Below are positions 1 to 6,729 of a stretch of DNA of 8,328 nt, piece after piece. Numbering within the stretch: the first letter of the stretch is position 1; the number at the start of each line of letters is the position of its first letter. The notes beneath the pieces were generated by a model. That model searched no databases, was not told the origin of the DNA, and saw only the letters and a program-made list of their open reading frames with translations. Source of the stretch: Sutterella sp. Its GTDB lineage: Bacteria; Pseudomonadota; Gammaproteobacteria; Burkholderiales; Burkholderiaceae_F. The stretch spans positions 1 through 8,328 of the forward strand of contig DYCH01000003.1 of the NCBI GenBank assembly GCA_019418235.1, in the 5' to 3' direction. A program made the position numbers and the translations under genes.

Positions 1-51
1 GAATTTAATCCTTGACAAACGGGAGTGATCCATAGATTAGAGAGGAGTTGT

Positions 52-1338
52 TTAGTTTAAGGTTTTTACTTCCGAGGACATTTCGCACAAGCGCTTAGCG
101 ATGTCATAAGAACGAAGCAAAGACTTAACCGGCAAACATTCATAGACGCCGTGGAAATTTAAGCCACCCGTGAAGAAATTCGGAGTGGGCACTCCCATCT
201 TTGAAATTTGGCAACCGTCAGAACCGCCACGCACCGGATTTTCAACGATCTCCAACCCTTCGCGACGGAAGGCTTCACGAGCGATGTCGCAAACGACCGG
301 ATAGTCCTTTAAGTAATTCATCAAGTTGTAATATTGGTCTTTGACCGTTACGGTCACACGACCATCCCACACCTTATTCATTTCTTTGGCCACTTTGCGC
401 ACGTAAGCCTTACGGTCTTCGAACTTAGTGTTGTCATGGTCACGAATAAGCATTCGGACGTCAACGCCTCGCACGGCACCCGTGATACCGATCGGGTGGA
501 AGAACCCTTCATAACGGCAAGTCTTTTCCGGAATACTTTCAGTAGGGAATCGGCTCAAGAAGTCCATGGCCATACGAATGGCGTTGACCATTTTGTCTTT
601 TGCAGAACCTGGGTGAACGTTTAAACCCTCAAAGTGAGCCGTCACGATTGCGGCATTAAAAGTTTCGGTATCAAAACCGCCCACTTCACTACCATCGATC
701 GTATAGGCATAGTCAGCACCAAATTCTTTCGGATCAAACCCTGCAGTGCCACGACCGATTTCTTCATCAGGAGTTACGCAAAAACACAGTTTGGCGTGGG
801 CGACTTCAGGGTGATCCACGAAGTATTTCGCCAATTGCACCAACACGGCAATACCGGCTTTGTCGTCAGCGCCTAAAAGCGTAGTGCCGTCCGTTACAAC
901 CAAGGGTTGGCCTGCGTATTTAGCGACTTCGGGGAAGCGTTCAAGTTTAAGAACAATATCTTTTTCTTCATTTAAAACAATGTCACCGCCTTCGTAGTCA
1001 ATGACTTTCCACTGAGCGGGATCACCGCTCGCTTCTGGAGAGGTGTCCATGTGGGCAATGAGACCTAAGGTAGGGGCGTTTTCAAAGTCTTCCGAAGCCG
1101 GTACCCATGCATAGACAATGCCTTTATCCGTGACTTTGCATTCTTTAATACCCACACTTTCAAATTCGGCTTTCAAAAGTTGAGCGTAGGCCATTTGCTC
1201 TGGCGTGGAGGGGAGAGTGTCACTATGCGGATTACTCGTTGTGTTGTATTGCGTATAGGACAAGAAGCGTTGAAGGATTTCGGGCAAAGCTTCAAATTCT
1301 TCTTTTGTGAAGTTGCCGTAGTAGTGATGTTGGAGCAT
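52..1338 (-). CDS. pepT: Peptidase T (tripeptide aminopeptidase), zinc metallopeptidase family M20B
   Basis: Cytosolic enzyme that removes the N-terminal residue from tripeptides, using two metal ions; it acts at the end of peptide breakdown. The metal and catalytic set of M20 peptidases is complete: HMD at 96-98, Asp158 in GADD, the Glu pair 192-193 in PDEE, Asp215 in TIDGSEVGG, and His396 in LNFHG. These sit 17-19 residues later than in Salmonella PepT (numbering from memory), so the protein (428 aa) has a short N-terminal extension relative to the usual ~408 aa. The dimerisation (lid) domain lies roughly at 225-330. The ATG at 1338 is supported by a GAGG ribosome site (1345-1348 on the plus strand) six bases upstream. 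No signal peptide is seen. The gene is divergent from dcuC; its terminator would lie beyond the left edge. Identification is very secure. Confidence 0.96.
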   Translation of the reverse strand: MLQHHYYGNFTKEEFEALPEILQRFLSYTQYNTTSNPHSDTLPSTPEQMAYAQLLKAEFESVGIKECKVTDKGIVYAWVPASEDFENAPTLGLIAHMDTSPEASGDPAQWKVIDYEGGDIVLNEEKDIVLKLERFPEVAKYAGQPLVVTDGTTLLGADDKAGIAVLVQLAKYFVDHPEVAHAKLCFCVTPDEEIGRGTAGFDPKEFGADYAYTIDGSEVGGFDTETFNAAIVTAHFEGLNVHPGSAKDKMVNAIRMAMDFLSRFPTESIPEKTCRYEGFFHPIGITGAVRGVDVRMLIRDHDNTKFEDRKAYVRKVAKEMNKVWDGRVTVTVKDQYYNLMNYLKDYPVVCDIAREAFRREGLEIVENPVRGGSDGCQISKMGVPTPNFFTGGLNFHGVYECLPVKSLLRSYDIAKRLCEMSSEVKTLN

Positions 1339-1408
1339 TTAAGACCTCAAAAAGAAAATGTGAAAAAGGAAAAACTTTTCCAAAAAGTGGATCAAATTTT
1401 AGTAAAAA

Positions 1409-1436
1409 AGGCAAATTCTTCTAGGTATATTTGCCT
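1409..1436. promoter_or_regulatory. Perfect 8+8 inverted repeat between pepT and dcuC
   Basis: AGGCAAAT at 1409-1416 is mirrored exactly by ATTTGCCT at 1429-1436 with a 12-base spacer. It lies 71 bp upstream of the pepT start and 172 bp upstream of the dcuC start. A dyad in the gap between divergent genes is a candidate operator; the spacer also allows a weak RNA hairpin. There is no U-tract of terminator type. The binding protein is not identifiable from the sequence. Confidence 0.45.
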
Positions 1437-1440
1437 AAGA

Positions 1441-1459
1441 TGTGACACTTATCATAAGT
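1441..1459. promoter_or_regulatory. CRP-like site overlapping a 13-bp palindrome
   Basis: TGTGA at 1441-1445, six bases, then TCATA at 1452-1456 match 9 of 10 positions of the E. coli CRP core (TGTGA-N6-TCACA). The same stretch contains a perfect palindrome, ACTTAT-C-ATAAGT (1447-1459), that CRP does not require. Either a CRP/FNR-superfamily protein or an unrelated dimeric regulator could bind here. C4-dicarboxylate carriers are often under such control in enteric bacteria, which fits dcuC; whether this host has a CRP of that specificity is unknown. Confidence 0.4.
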
Positions 1460-1509
1460 TTGCAGAATTTAACGAAATCTCTAGGGGTTATCCTAATATC
1501 GTTTGAGAT

Positions 1510-1538
1510 TTGCCCTCCATAAAATGACAGGCTATGAC
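1510..1538 (+). promoter_or_regulatory. Possible sigma-70 promoter of dcuC
   Basis: TTGCCC (1510-1515) and TATGAC (1533-1538) are spaced by 17 bases, each matching 4 of 6 consensus positions. Transcription would start near 1545, giving a leader of about 60 bases. The match is modest; TATCCT (1489-1494) and TAATAT (1494-1499) are alternative -10 boxes without a good -35. Confidence 0.3.
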
Positions 1539-1607
1539 TGTTTTTGGACTCGGAAGGGCCTAAAAACTCATGAAAAACTTCACTTTTTTAACCAATGGAG
1601 AAATCCA

Positions 1608-2879
1608 ATGACTTGGACTATGTGGGCCGCCTTAATCGTTGTGTGCGGCACGGTCTACGGACTGTTAAAACGCTGGGAAACGCGTTTAGTGCTTCTGGCC
1701 TCTGGCTTTTTAATGTGCTGTTTGTCGCTTGATCCCTATGCGGCATTCCAACAATTCGACAAATCCATGACGAGTAGCTCGTTGATCATCGTGATCTGTT
1801 CGGCAATGGGTTTTGCCGGTGTCATGAACATCACGAAGTGTGACTTGCACTTGGTCTCGCTTTTGACGAAGCCTTTGAATAAGCTCGGTATCTTCTTGTT
1901 GCCGTGCTGTATGATCGTGACGGGCATCGTCTCCATCGCTATCTCTTCCTTGGCCGGCATGTGTGCCGCCATCGGTCCGACGATCTGCGCCTTGATGATC
2001 CGTGCTGGTTTCCGTCCGGCTATGGCTGCTGCCACGGTGGTCGCTTCCACGTTGCCGTCCTTCTGGTCTCCTGGTTCTTCTCACAACGGTTTCGTTGCCA
2101 AGTTGGCTGACTGGCCGATTATGGAATACTTGACCTACACGGGTACGCGTACGCTCTTGATCTCCATCGCTTGTATCATTTTCATGGTTGTTGCCTGCTT
2201 GATTTTCGGTGACTTCAAGAAAGACGGTTTTGATAACGATGGCGTCCATGATGCTGCCAATAAGGTTGAATTGCCGTCTAACCCGAATTTACTCTTTGCA
2301 TTTGCCCCGCTCTTGCCGGTGGTGTTGCTCTTTGCTGTGGCTGTTTGGCTCCCGCAATTTAAGATTTCTGTGGCAACGGCCATGTTGGTCGGTGTCATGT
2401 ACACGTTGATCGTCACGCGTGCTAATCCCGCTGAAATTACCCGTAAGTTCTTCGACGGCATGGGCCGTGGCTACGGTAATATCTTGGGCTTGATCATTGC
2501 TGCCGGTGTGTTTGCCGCCGGTTTGCGTGCTTGTGGTGTGATTGACGTCTTCGTTGAAGCTTTGAAGGGTTCTTCTGAACTTGCCAAACTCGGTGCTGCT
2601 GTCGGCCCCTACGTTTTGGGTGTGATGACTGGTTCCGGTGACGCTGCCGCTTTCGCATTTAACGAAGCTGTGACCCCGCACGCAGAAGCTTTCGGTTTGA
2701 CGATTCCTGACTTGGGCTACTTGGCCAGCTGTGCTGCTACGTTCGGTCGTGTGTCTTCTCCGTTGGCTGCCGGTGTGATCGTGATCTCCGGTATCGCAGG
2801 TGTTTCTCCGATTGAAGTGATTAAACGCTCTGCACCTGTACAAATCTGTACATTAGCTTTCTTGTTCTTTATCAGCTAA
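1608..2879 (+). CDS. dcuC: DcuC-family anaerobic C4-dicarboxylate carrier
   Basis: Inner-membrane carrier of the DcuC family, which exchanges or exports C4-dicarboxylates (mainly succinate efflux during fumarate respiration or fermentation). The 423-aa product is strongly hydrophobic, with about ten or more membrane segments (for example 5-20, 28-41, 58-75, 95-132, 182-201, 229-248, 253-270, 289-310, 385-400). The family signature is clear around 341-360: TGSGDAAAFAF followed by NEAVTPHAEAFG. The polar GSSHNGF segment (156-162) is also family-like. A hydrophilic loop lies at 201-226. I chose the ATG at 1608 because GGAG (1597-1600) lies seven bases upstream; an in-frame opening further upstream encodes a polar tail that is not expected before the first membrane segment. 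It is somewhat shorter than E. coli DcuC (~461 aa). It converges on dctA. DcuD or another subfamily member cannot be excluded. Confidence 0.87.
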   Translation: MTWTMWAALIVVCGTVYGLLKRWETRLVLLASGFLMCCLSLDPYAAFQQFDKSMTSSSLIIVICSAMGFAGVMNITKCDLHLVSLLTKPLNKLGIFLLPCCMIVTGIVSIAISSLAGMCAAIGPTICALMIRAGFRPAMAAATVVASTLPSFWSPGSSHNGFVAKLADWPIMEYLTYTGTRTLLISIACIIFMVVACLIFGDFKKDGFDNDGVHDAANKVELPSNPNLLFAFAPLLPVVLLFAVAVWLPQFKISVATAMLVGVMYTLIVTRANPAEITRKFFDGMGRGYGNILGLIIAAGVFAAGLRACGVIDVFVEALKGSSELAKLGAAVGPYVLGVMTGSGDAAAFAFNEAVTPHAEAFGLTIPDLGYLASCAATFGRVSSPLAAGVIVISGIAGVSPIEVIKRSAPVQICTLAFLFFIS

Positions 2880-2905
2880 TTTAAAGCGATAAATTTCAAG
2901 CCACC

Positions 2906-2937
2906 AAAAAGGCCGCTCAGTTTGAAGCGGCCTTTTT
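2906..2937. terminator. Bidirectional rho-independent terminator shared by dcuC and dctA
   Basis: GGCCGCT (2911-2917) pairs perfectly with AGCGGCC (2926-2932) over an 8-base loop. Five A bases precede and five T bases follow, so the structure gives a GC stem with a U-tract on either strand. It lies 26 bp after the dcuC stop and 19 bp after the dctA stop, exactly where two convergent genes need it. Confidence 0.93.
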
Positions 2938-2956
2938 GTGTGGATGCGTACTTAAG

Positions 2957-4312
2957 TTAACGGTTTTCGTAATCGTCAATCGGAATGTATTGGAGTTGTT
3001 CACGATCCTTAAATACCTTGGGTTCCGGCAATTCAGGAATCTTGTCGGGCATGTGCGTGTTGGCTTTACCCAAAACCGTGTGAAGTCGGTCGTGATCAAG
3101 TTCACCGCACCACTTACCGACAACGATCGTAGCAATACCGTTACCGATGATGTTCGTCAAAGCACGAGCTTCGGACATAAAGCGGTCAATACCGAGAATA
3201 AGAGCAAGACCGGCAACGGGCACGTGGCCGACAGCAGAAAGGGTTGCGGCCAAAACAATGAACCCGGACCCCGTCACGCCAGCTGCGCCCTTACTCGTTA
3301 AGAGCAACACGGCCAAAAGTGTCACTTCTTGCACCAACGTCATTTGAACGTCGCAAGCTTGAGCAATAAAGACGGCTGCCATCGTAAGGTAAATAGCCGT
3401 GCCGTCAAGGTTAAAGGAGTAACCGGTCGGTACAACAAGACCCACAACGGATTTACTCACACCGGCGTTTTCAAGCTTTTCCATGATACGCGGCAAGGCA
3501 GATTCCGAAGACGACGTCCCCAACACCACCAAGAGTTCTTCTTTGATGTAGCAGATGTAGCGCCAGACGGAGAATCCTGCGTAGCGGCAAATAGCACCGA
3601 GCACGACAAAGATAAAGAGGAAACACGTCAAGTAGAACGTCCCCATGAGCTTTGCCAACGGCAAAAGAGAAGCCAAACCGTACTTACCGATCGTAAAGGC
3701 CATGGCGCCAAAGGCACCGATAGGGGCCACGCGCATGATCATGTTCACGATTTGAAAGAGAATATGAGAGCTCTTTTCGATGATGTCAAAAATCAGCGTA
3801 CGGCGACCGCCGAAGCGTTGAAGGGCAACACCAAAGAGAATGGAGAAAAAGAGCACTTGAAGGATTTCACCTTCAGCAAAGGCACCGACCACAGTGTTCG
3901 GAATGATGTGTAAGAAGAAATCCGTCGTAGAACCGATCTTATCGCCCGAGGTGTACATGGAGACCGAAGCCGAGTCGAGTGTGGCGGGATCAACATGCAT
4001 GCCGTCACCGGGTTTAATCGTGTTAACAAGAACGAGACCCACGATCAAAGCAATGGTACTGACCACTTCGAAGTAAAGAACGGCCAAGCCACCGGTCTTG
4101 CCCACTTTTTTCATGTCTTTCATGCCGGCAATGCCAACCACGACCGTACAGAAAATCACGGGAGCAATGATCATTTTGATCAACTTAATGAAGCCGTCAC
4201 CGAGCGGCTTCATGGAGGCACCCAAGTCGGGGTAGAAGTAACCCAAGGTGACACCGGCAATAATGGCGCAGATCACTTGGAAATACAGAACGCTATAAAT
4301 CGGTTTTTTCAT
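2957..4312 (-). CDS. dctA: DctA-type C4-dicarboxylate:cation symporter (DAACS family)
   Basis: Inner-membrane secondary transporter that takes up succinate, fumarate and malate with protons or sodium ions. It has the glutamate-transporter fold. The N-terminus (LYFQV near 9-13, then KPLGDGF, KLIKMIIAPVIF and CTVV) is nearly the DctA consensus. The first re-entrant hairpin carries the serine-rich TSSSESALP (266-274). The binding-site motif NLDGT is at 301-305, the second hairpin SKGAAGVTGSG at 340-350, and the final helix signature RFMSEARALTNIIGN at 377-391. At 451 aa it is about 23 residues longer than E. coli DctA (428 aa), owing to a polar C-terminal tail (about 416-451). The ATG at 4312 is preceded only by a weak, distant AAGGG (11-base gap). 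No sigma-54 type -24/-12 promoter was found upstream. Together with dcuC it gives the cell both import and export or exchange of C4 acids. Confidence 0.94.
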   Translation of the reverse strand: MKKPIYSVLYFQVICAIIAGVTLGYFYPDLGASMKPLGDGFIKLIKMIIAPVIFCTVVVGIAGMKDMKKVGKTGGLAVLYFEVVSTIALIVGLVLVNTIKPGDGMHVDPATLDSASVSMYTSGDKIGSTTDFFLHIIPNTVVGAFAEGEILQVLFFSILFGVALQRFGGRRTLIFDIIEKSSHILFQIVNMIMRVAPIGAFGAMAFTIGKYGLASLLPLAKLMGTFYLTCFLFIFVVLGAICRYAGFSVWRYICYIKEELLVVLGTSSSESALPRIMEKLENAGVSKSVVGLVVPTGYSFNLDGTAIYLTMAAVFIAQACDVQMTLVQEVTLLAVLLLTSKGAAGVTGSGFIVLAATLSAVGHVPVAGLALILGIDRFMSEARALTNIIGNGIATIVVGKWCGELDHDRLHTVLGKANTHMPDKIPELPEPKVFKDREQLQYIPIDDYENR

Positions 4313-4337
4313 GATGTTTTAAGCCCTTTTTAGAATG

Positions 4338-4357
4338 CACTTCTTCTGAAAGAAGTG
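4338..4357 (-). promoter_or_regulatory. Hairpin in the dctA leader
   Basis: CACTTCTT (4338-4345) and AAGAAGTG (4350-4357) form a perfect 8-bp stem around a 4-base loop, 25 bases upstream of the dctA ATG and just before its weak ribosome site. It could be a 5'-UTR stem that affects translation or mRNA life, or an operator dyad. No run of U follows on the minus strand, so it is not a terminator for that strand. Confidence 0.4.
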
Positions 4358-4552
4358 TTTCGCGTTTTTTTCGAACCGTTTTGGATTTTAAGGATTTGAG
4401 GTGTTAAAAGGGTTAACGTGATTAGGGTGAATACTTAGAAAGACGCTGAAAAAGAAGAATGTTCTTTAAATACAAAGAATTAGCGCTGAAGGAATATTAA
4501 GTTTTTTTGATAAAAAGCAAAAGTTTTATGAAGAAATGCTCAGAAAACGAGC

Positions 4553-4589
4553 AAAAAGAGACCGCCTCTATCATCGACAGAAGCGGTCT
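4553..4589 (-). terminator. Rho-independent terminator of the C69 dipeptidase gene
   Basis: Read on the minus strand, AGACCGC (4589-4583) pairs with GCGGTCT (4565-4559), extended after one mismatch by three more pairs. The stem is followed by a T-run (plus-strand A run 4553-4557). It starts 29 bases after the dipeptidase stop codon. Confidence 0.85.
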
Positions 4590-4618
4590 GACGGTTAATT
4601 GCGATTCAAATCAGAGAC

Positions 4619-6370
4619 TTACTCCGTGAAAAGCACCGTGTCCATGGCAACGAAGCGCAAGCAGTTGCAAAGGCCGCGTAAGTACGTATCGGTGACGCAA
4701 CCGGGGATGCCAAACTGTGCGACTTCGTGAGCATTGAAGGTCAAGACAGCGTCGACAATGCCGTCGCCGTCGATGTCGTCAAAGCGGACAGAGACAGGTT
4801 TGGCAGGAGCGTTGACGCTTTCTTTCTTACCGGTAAAGCCCAAGCTCCAGTAAACCGTATCGATGTCCAAGCCTTGGACATTGAATTCAGGACTACCATA
4901 AAGCACCACTTCAACCGTTTCTTCCTTCGAAACGCTCATCGTATCAGCTTCAACGCTCATGACGTGCGTGGTGATGGCATCTAAGAGGGCGTCGTAGACC
5001 GTGTCCATCTTGTCGCATTCATCGCACGTAAAGGTGCCCAAGGTCTTCTTGGCTTCTTCTTCGCTTTGACCGCGAGCCGTTTCAATCACAGCGGCCGTAC
5101 GTTCAAAGACGTCTTCAGCGTAAAGGCGTTTAACGCGCGTGACACCCGGCAACAAACCGCGGTTAAAGTTCGTGAGTTCACCGATCGTTGCATAGATGTG
5201 ATAGCTGCGATCCAAGTCAAAGTCCAAGTATTCGGGCTTCAAATTAAAGTGATTTTCTCGAGCTTCTTCCAACGTCATCCATTGGTAGCCGTCAGGAATG
5301 ATGCCTGACATCGGGAACCAGGGGATATAAACGCCCGTGTCTTGATAGCTCGTGCAGCGCCACATTGTGTTAAAGAGCGGTTGGTCTTGCAAATCCATAA
5401 CCCAGCTTTCACGCGTTTGAGAGCGAGAGATGTCGCGAGCAGAAACGTGGAAGGCGTCTTCTTTACCATCACCGCGCGTGGCGTAAGATTCGTAGCAGGT
5501 CAAACCCAACACTTCGATTACATCTTCAACGCCCATGGGTTGAGCGGGCGGCAAAATTTCCGGATAGTGGAGTTCGTCCTTGTAGTAGTCACCCGTGATT
5601 TTCCACCAGCCTAAACGCATACGATAGGACTTCGTGGGAGCGTGACGGTTTTCATCGCTTTGATAGGCAGCAGCGAAGTCAAAGTCACTGTAGTCACCTT
5701 CAACGGCAGGCGTGTAACGACCCTTTTCAATGGCGTATTCAATCAAGCCCGGAGAAGCAATGACATTTTCCTTGTCGTTGATATCGACGTGACGGATAGC
5801 AAGCATGTTGGAGATCAACATCACTTGATCGTCGGGTACACGCTTGGCGACATAGTGGTGGCCCTTGACAACGTTTAAGACCCAAGCTTCGTCTTTGTTG
5901 GCAACAGAGTAGTTACGGGCGCTACCGAAATAGCCGTATTCATCTAGGAGCTTAGCGGCAATTTCAATGGCTTCGCGAGGCGTATGGGCACGTTCTGCCA
6001 TGACGCGACGTAACAAGAAACCGACACCGCCGTCCTTTAAACCTAAAGAGGCTTCATCGGGATCGTCACCGGTAAAAGAGCTGCCACCACCATTGGAGCA
6101 GATGGCAAGGCCGGCTTCATTAGCATAGCCTTGGTCAAAAGAAGAGCCGTCGATTTGAAGCATGTTGGACCAATAGGTCGTCAACGTTTCTTCAGCTTGC
6201 GGCACTTGAGCGCGACCGTGTTCAGCCGTCAGCACTTCGCCAGCGGCATGCTTGCCGCCCGGGCAATAAAACTGTTGATGCATTACGCGACCGCCTGCAT
6301 CCTCATTATGGCCAAGGATGACACGACCGGTCTTCGAGACGGCTTTACCGACAATCACAGTGGTACACAT
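4619..6370 (-). CDS. C69-family (PepD/U34-type) dipeptidase with extra C-terminal DxDGDG module
   Basis: Ntn-fold cysteine peptidase that hydrolyses dipeptides; in this family an N-terminal cysteine is the nucleophile. The ATG at 6370 places it exactly: the protein begins Met-Cys2-Thr-Thr and continues VIVGKAVSKTG and LGHNEDAGG. A strong AGGAG-type ribosome site lies upstream, and the longer in-frame opening to 6433 would overlap the promoter. Other family features are GYANEAGLAI (81-90), the REAIEIAAKLLDEYGY segment (132-147), NKDEAWVLNVVKGHHYVAKR (158-177) and WRCTSYQDTGVYIPWFP (337-353). The product is 583 aa, longer than Lactobacillus PepDA-type enzymes (~470 aa). The extra length is at the C-terminus: residues about 486-582 resemble a module common in secreted proteins, with DIDTV at 502-506 and DDIDGDGIVDAVLTF at 531-545. 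No signal peptide is visible. The gene is monocistronic, with its own promoter and terminator. Confidence 0.9.
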   Translation of the reverse strand: MCTTVIVGKAVSKTGRVILGHNEDAGGRVMHQQFYCPGGKHAAGEVLTAEHGRAQVPQAEETLTTYWSNMLQIDGSSFDQGYANEAGLAICSNGGGSSFTGDDPDEASLGLKDGGVGFLLRRVMAERAHTPREAIEIAAKLLDEYGYFGSARNYSVANKDEAWVLNVVKGHHYVAKRVPDDQVMLISNMLAIRHVDINDKENVIASPGLIEYAIEKGRYTPAVEGDYSDFDFAAAYQSDENRHAPTKSYRMRLGWWKITGDYYKDELHYPEILPPAQPMGVEDVIEVLGLTCYESYATRGDGKEDAFHVSARDISRSQTRESWVMDLQDQPLFNTMWRCTSYQDTGVYIPWFPMSGIIPDGYQWMTLEEARENHFNLKPEYLDFDLDRSYHIYATIGELTNFNRGLLPGVTRVKRLYAEDVFERTAAVIETARGQSEEEAKKTLGTFTCDECDKMDTVYDALLDAITTHVMSVEADTMSVSKEETVEVVLYGSPEFNVQGLDIDTVYWSLGFTGKKESVNAPAKPVSVRFDDIDGDGIVDAVLTFNAHEVAQFGIPGCVTDTYLRGLCNCLRFVAMDTVLFTE

Positions 6371-6408
6371 TCGATACTCTCCTTTAGTACGAATAAAAAA
6401 CTCCAAAG

Positions 6409-6437
6409 ATGATAGTCTGGGTGAGGGTATCAAACAA
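6409..6437 (-). promoter_or_regulatory. Probable sigma-70 promoter of the C69 dipeptidase gene
   Basis: On the minus strand TTGTTT (6437-6432) and TATCAT (6414-6409) are separated by 17 bases. The -10 matches 5 of 6 and the -35 matches 3 of 6 consensus positions. Transcription would start near 6402, about 30 bases before the ATG. A 10-bp palindrome, GAGTTAACTC (6441-6450), lies immediately upstream of the -35 and may be an operator. Confidence 0.5.
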
Positions 6438-6504
6438 GAGGAGTTAACTCGACTTTTGATAAGGAACAGTGCTTAGATGGGATTTACAATCGGAGTTGGT
6501 AACG

Positions 6505-6532
6505 AGCAAGGGATAACCCGATAGCAAGGGAT
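6505..6532. repeat. Two 10-base direct repeats spaced 18 bp apart
   Basis: AGCAAGGGAT occurs at 6505-6514 and again at 6523-6532, so the copies are offset by 18 bp. They lie between the tRNA terminator and the dipeptidase promoter. They may be regulator half-sites or a small local duplication. Confidence 0.5.
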
Positions 6533-6556
6533 GAAAAAGTGGAAATCGGGGAGCAG

Positions 6557-6595
6557 AAAAAGGAAGTCCCAAATGCCTTTAGGGCATTCGGGACT
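6557..6595 (-). terminator. Rho-independent terminator of tRNA-Arg
   Basis: On the minus strand AGTCCC (6595-6590) pairs with GGGACT (6570-6565). After one mismatch AATGCC pairs with GGCATT over a short loop. A T-run follows (plus-strand A run 6557-6561). The stem begins three bases after the CCA end of the tRNA. Confidence 0.9.
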
Positions 6596-6598
6596 GTC

Positions 6599-6675
6599 TG
6601 GTGCGCCGGGTAGGATTCGAACCCGCGACCCCCTGGTTCGTAGCCAGGTACTCTATCCAACTGAGCTACCGGCGC
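6599..6675 (-). tRNA. tRNA-Arg (anticodon ACG)
   Basis: Decodes CGU, CGC and CGA after A34 is deaminated to inosine. Read on the minus strand, the acceptor stem GCGCCGG (6675-6669) pairs perfectly with CCGGCGC (6609-6603). A normal D-arm follows, then a CCTGG/CCAGG anticodon stem with loop CTACGAA, giving ACG. The variable loop is GGGTC, and the T-loop TTCGAAT is canonical. The CCA end is encoded (6601-6599). The layout closely follows E. coli tRNA-Arg(ACG). The T-stem is unusual: GCGGG faces CCTAC, giving a C50-A64 mismatch next to a G-U pair. Confidence 0.96.
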
Positions 6676-6686
6676 GCGAGAACGTT

Positions 6687-6715
6687 ATTATGCAGTATGT
6701 TTTTGGAAAATGCAA
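6687..6715 (-). promoter_or_regulatory. Promoter of tRNA-Arg
   Basis: On the minus strand TTGCAT (6715-6710) and CATAAT (6692-6687) are 17 bases apart; they match 4 of 6 and 5 of 6 consensus positions. The expected start is near 6680, about five bases before the tRNA 5' end. It fits entirely in the 54-bp gap after the regulator gene, so the tRNA does not depend on read-through, although no terminator separates the two. Confidence 0.75.
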
Positions 6716-6729
6716 GCATCACGCAAAAA

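Larger units (their letters stand above)
4313..4618. other. Gene-free region between dctA and the C69 dipeptidase
   Basis: This AT-rich stretch is the leader and promoter region of dctA plus the 3' end of the next minus-strand gene. It holds the leader hairpin at 4338-4357 and a terminator at 4553-4589, both listed separately. No convincing -35/-10 pair for dctA and no sigma-54 site could be recognised between 4358 and 4552, and no plausible small gene was seen. Confidence 0.7.

Noticed and set aside
12..17. Perfect TTGACA -35 box on the plus strand at the left edge
   Set aside because: No acceptable -10 at 15-19 bases, and transcription would run antisense into pepT.
1503..1607. Upstream in-frame extension of the dcuC reading frame (35 extra codons)
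   Set aside because: The extension is polar, covers the leader and likely promoter, and has no ribosome site, whereas the ATG at 1608 has GGAG at ideal spacing and opens directly into a membrane segment.
1710..2843. Long open frames on the minus strand opposite dcuC
   Set aside because: Their translations are low-complexity, rich in His, Arg, Thr and Gln, typical of antisense shadows of a membrane-protein gene.
3329..3913. Plus-strand open frame of 194 codons opposite dctA
   Set aside because: Shadow of dctA: no ribosome site, charged low-complexity product, no recognisable domain.
4338..4380. Leader hairpin plus T-run read as a plus-strand terminator
   Set aside because: The T-run begins about nine bases after the stem, and no plus-strand gene upstream needs it.
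6371..6433. Longer N-terminus of the C69 dipeptidase
   Set aside because: It would bury the catalytic Cys2 behind 21 residues and overlap the promoter; the start at 6370 has a strong ribosome site.
6599..6675. tRNA-Arg as an attachment site for an integrated island
   Set aside because: No integrase gene and no second copy of the tRNA 3' end were seen in the window, and the accessory DNA lies on the 5' side of the tRNA.
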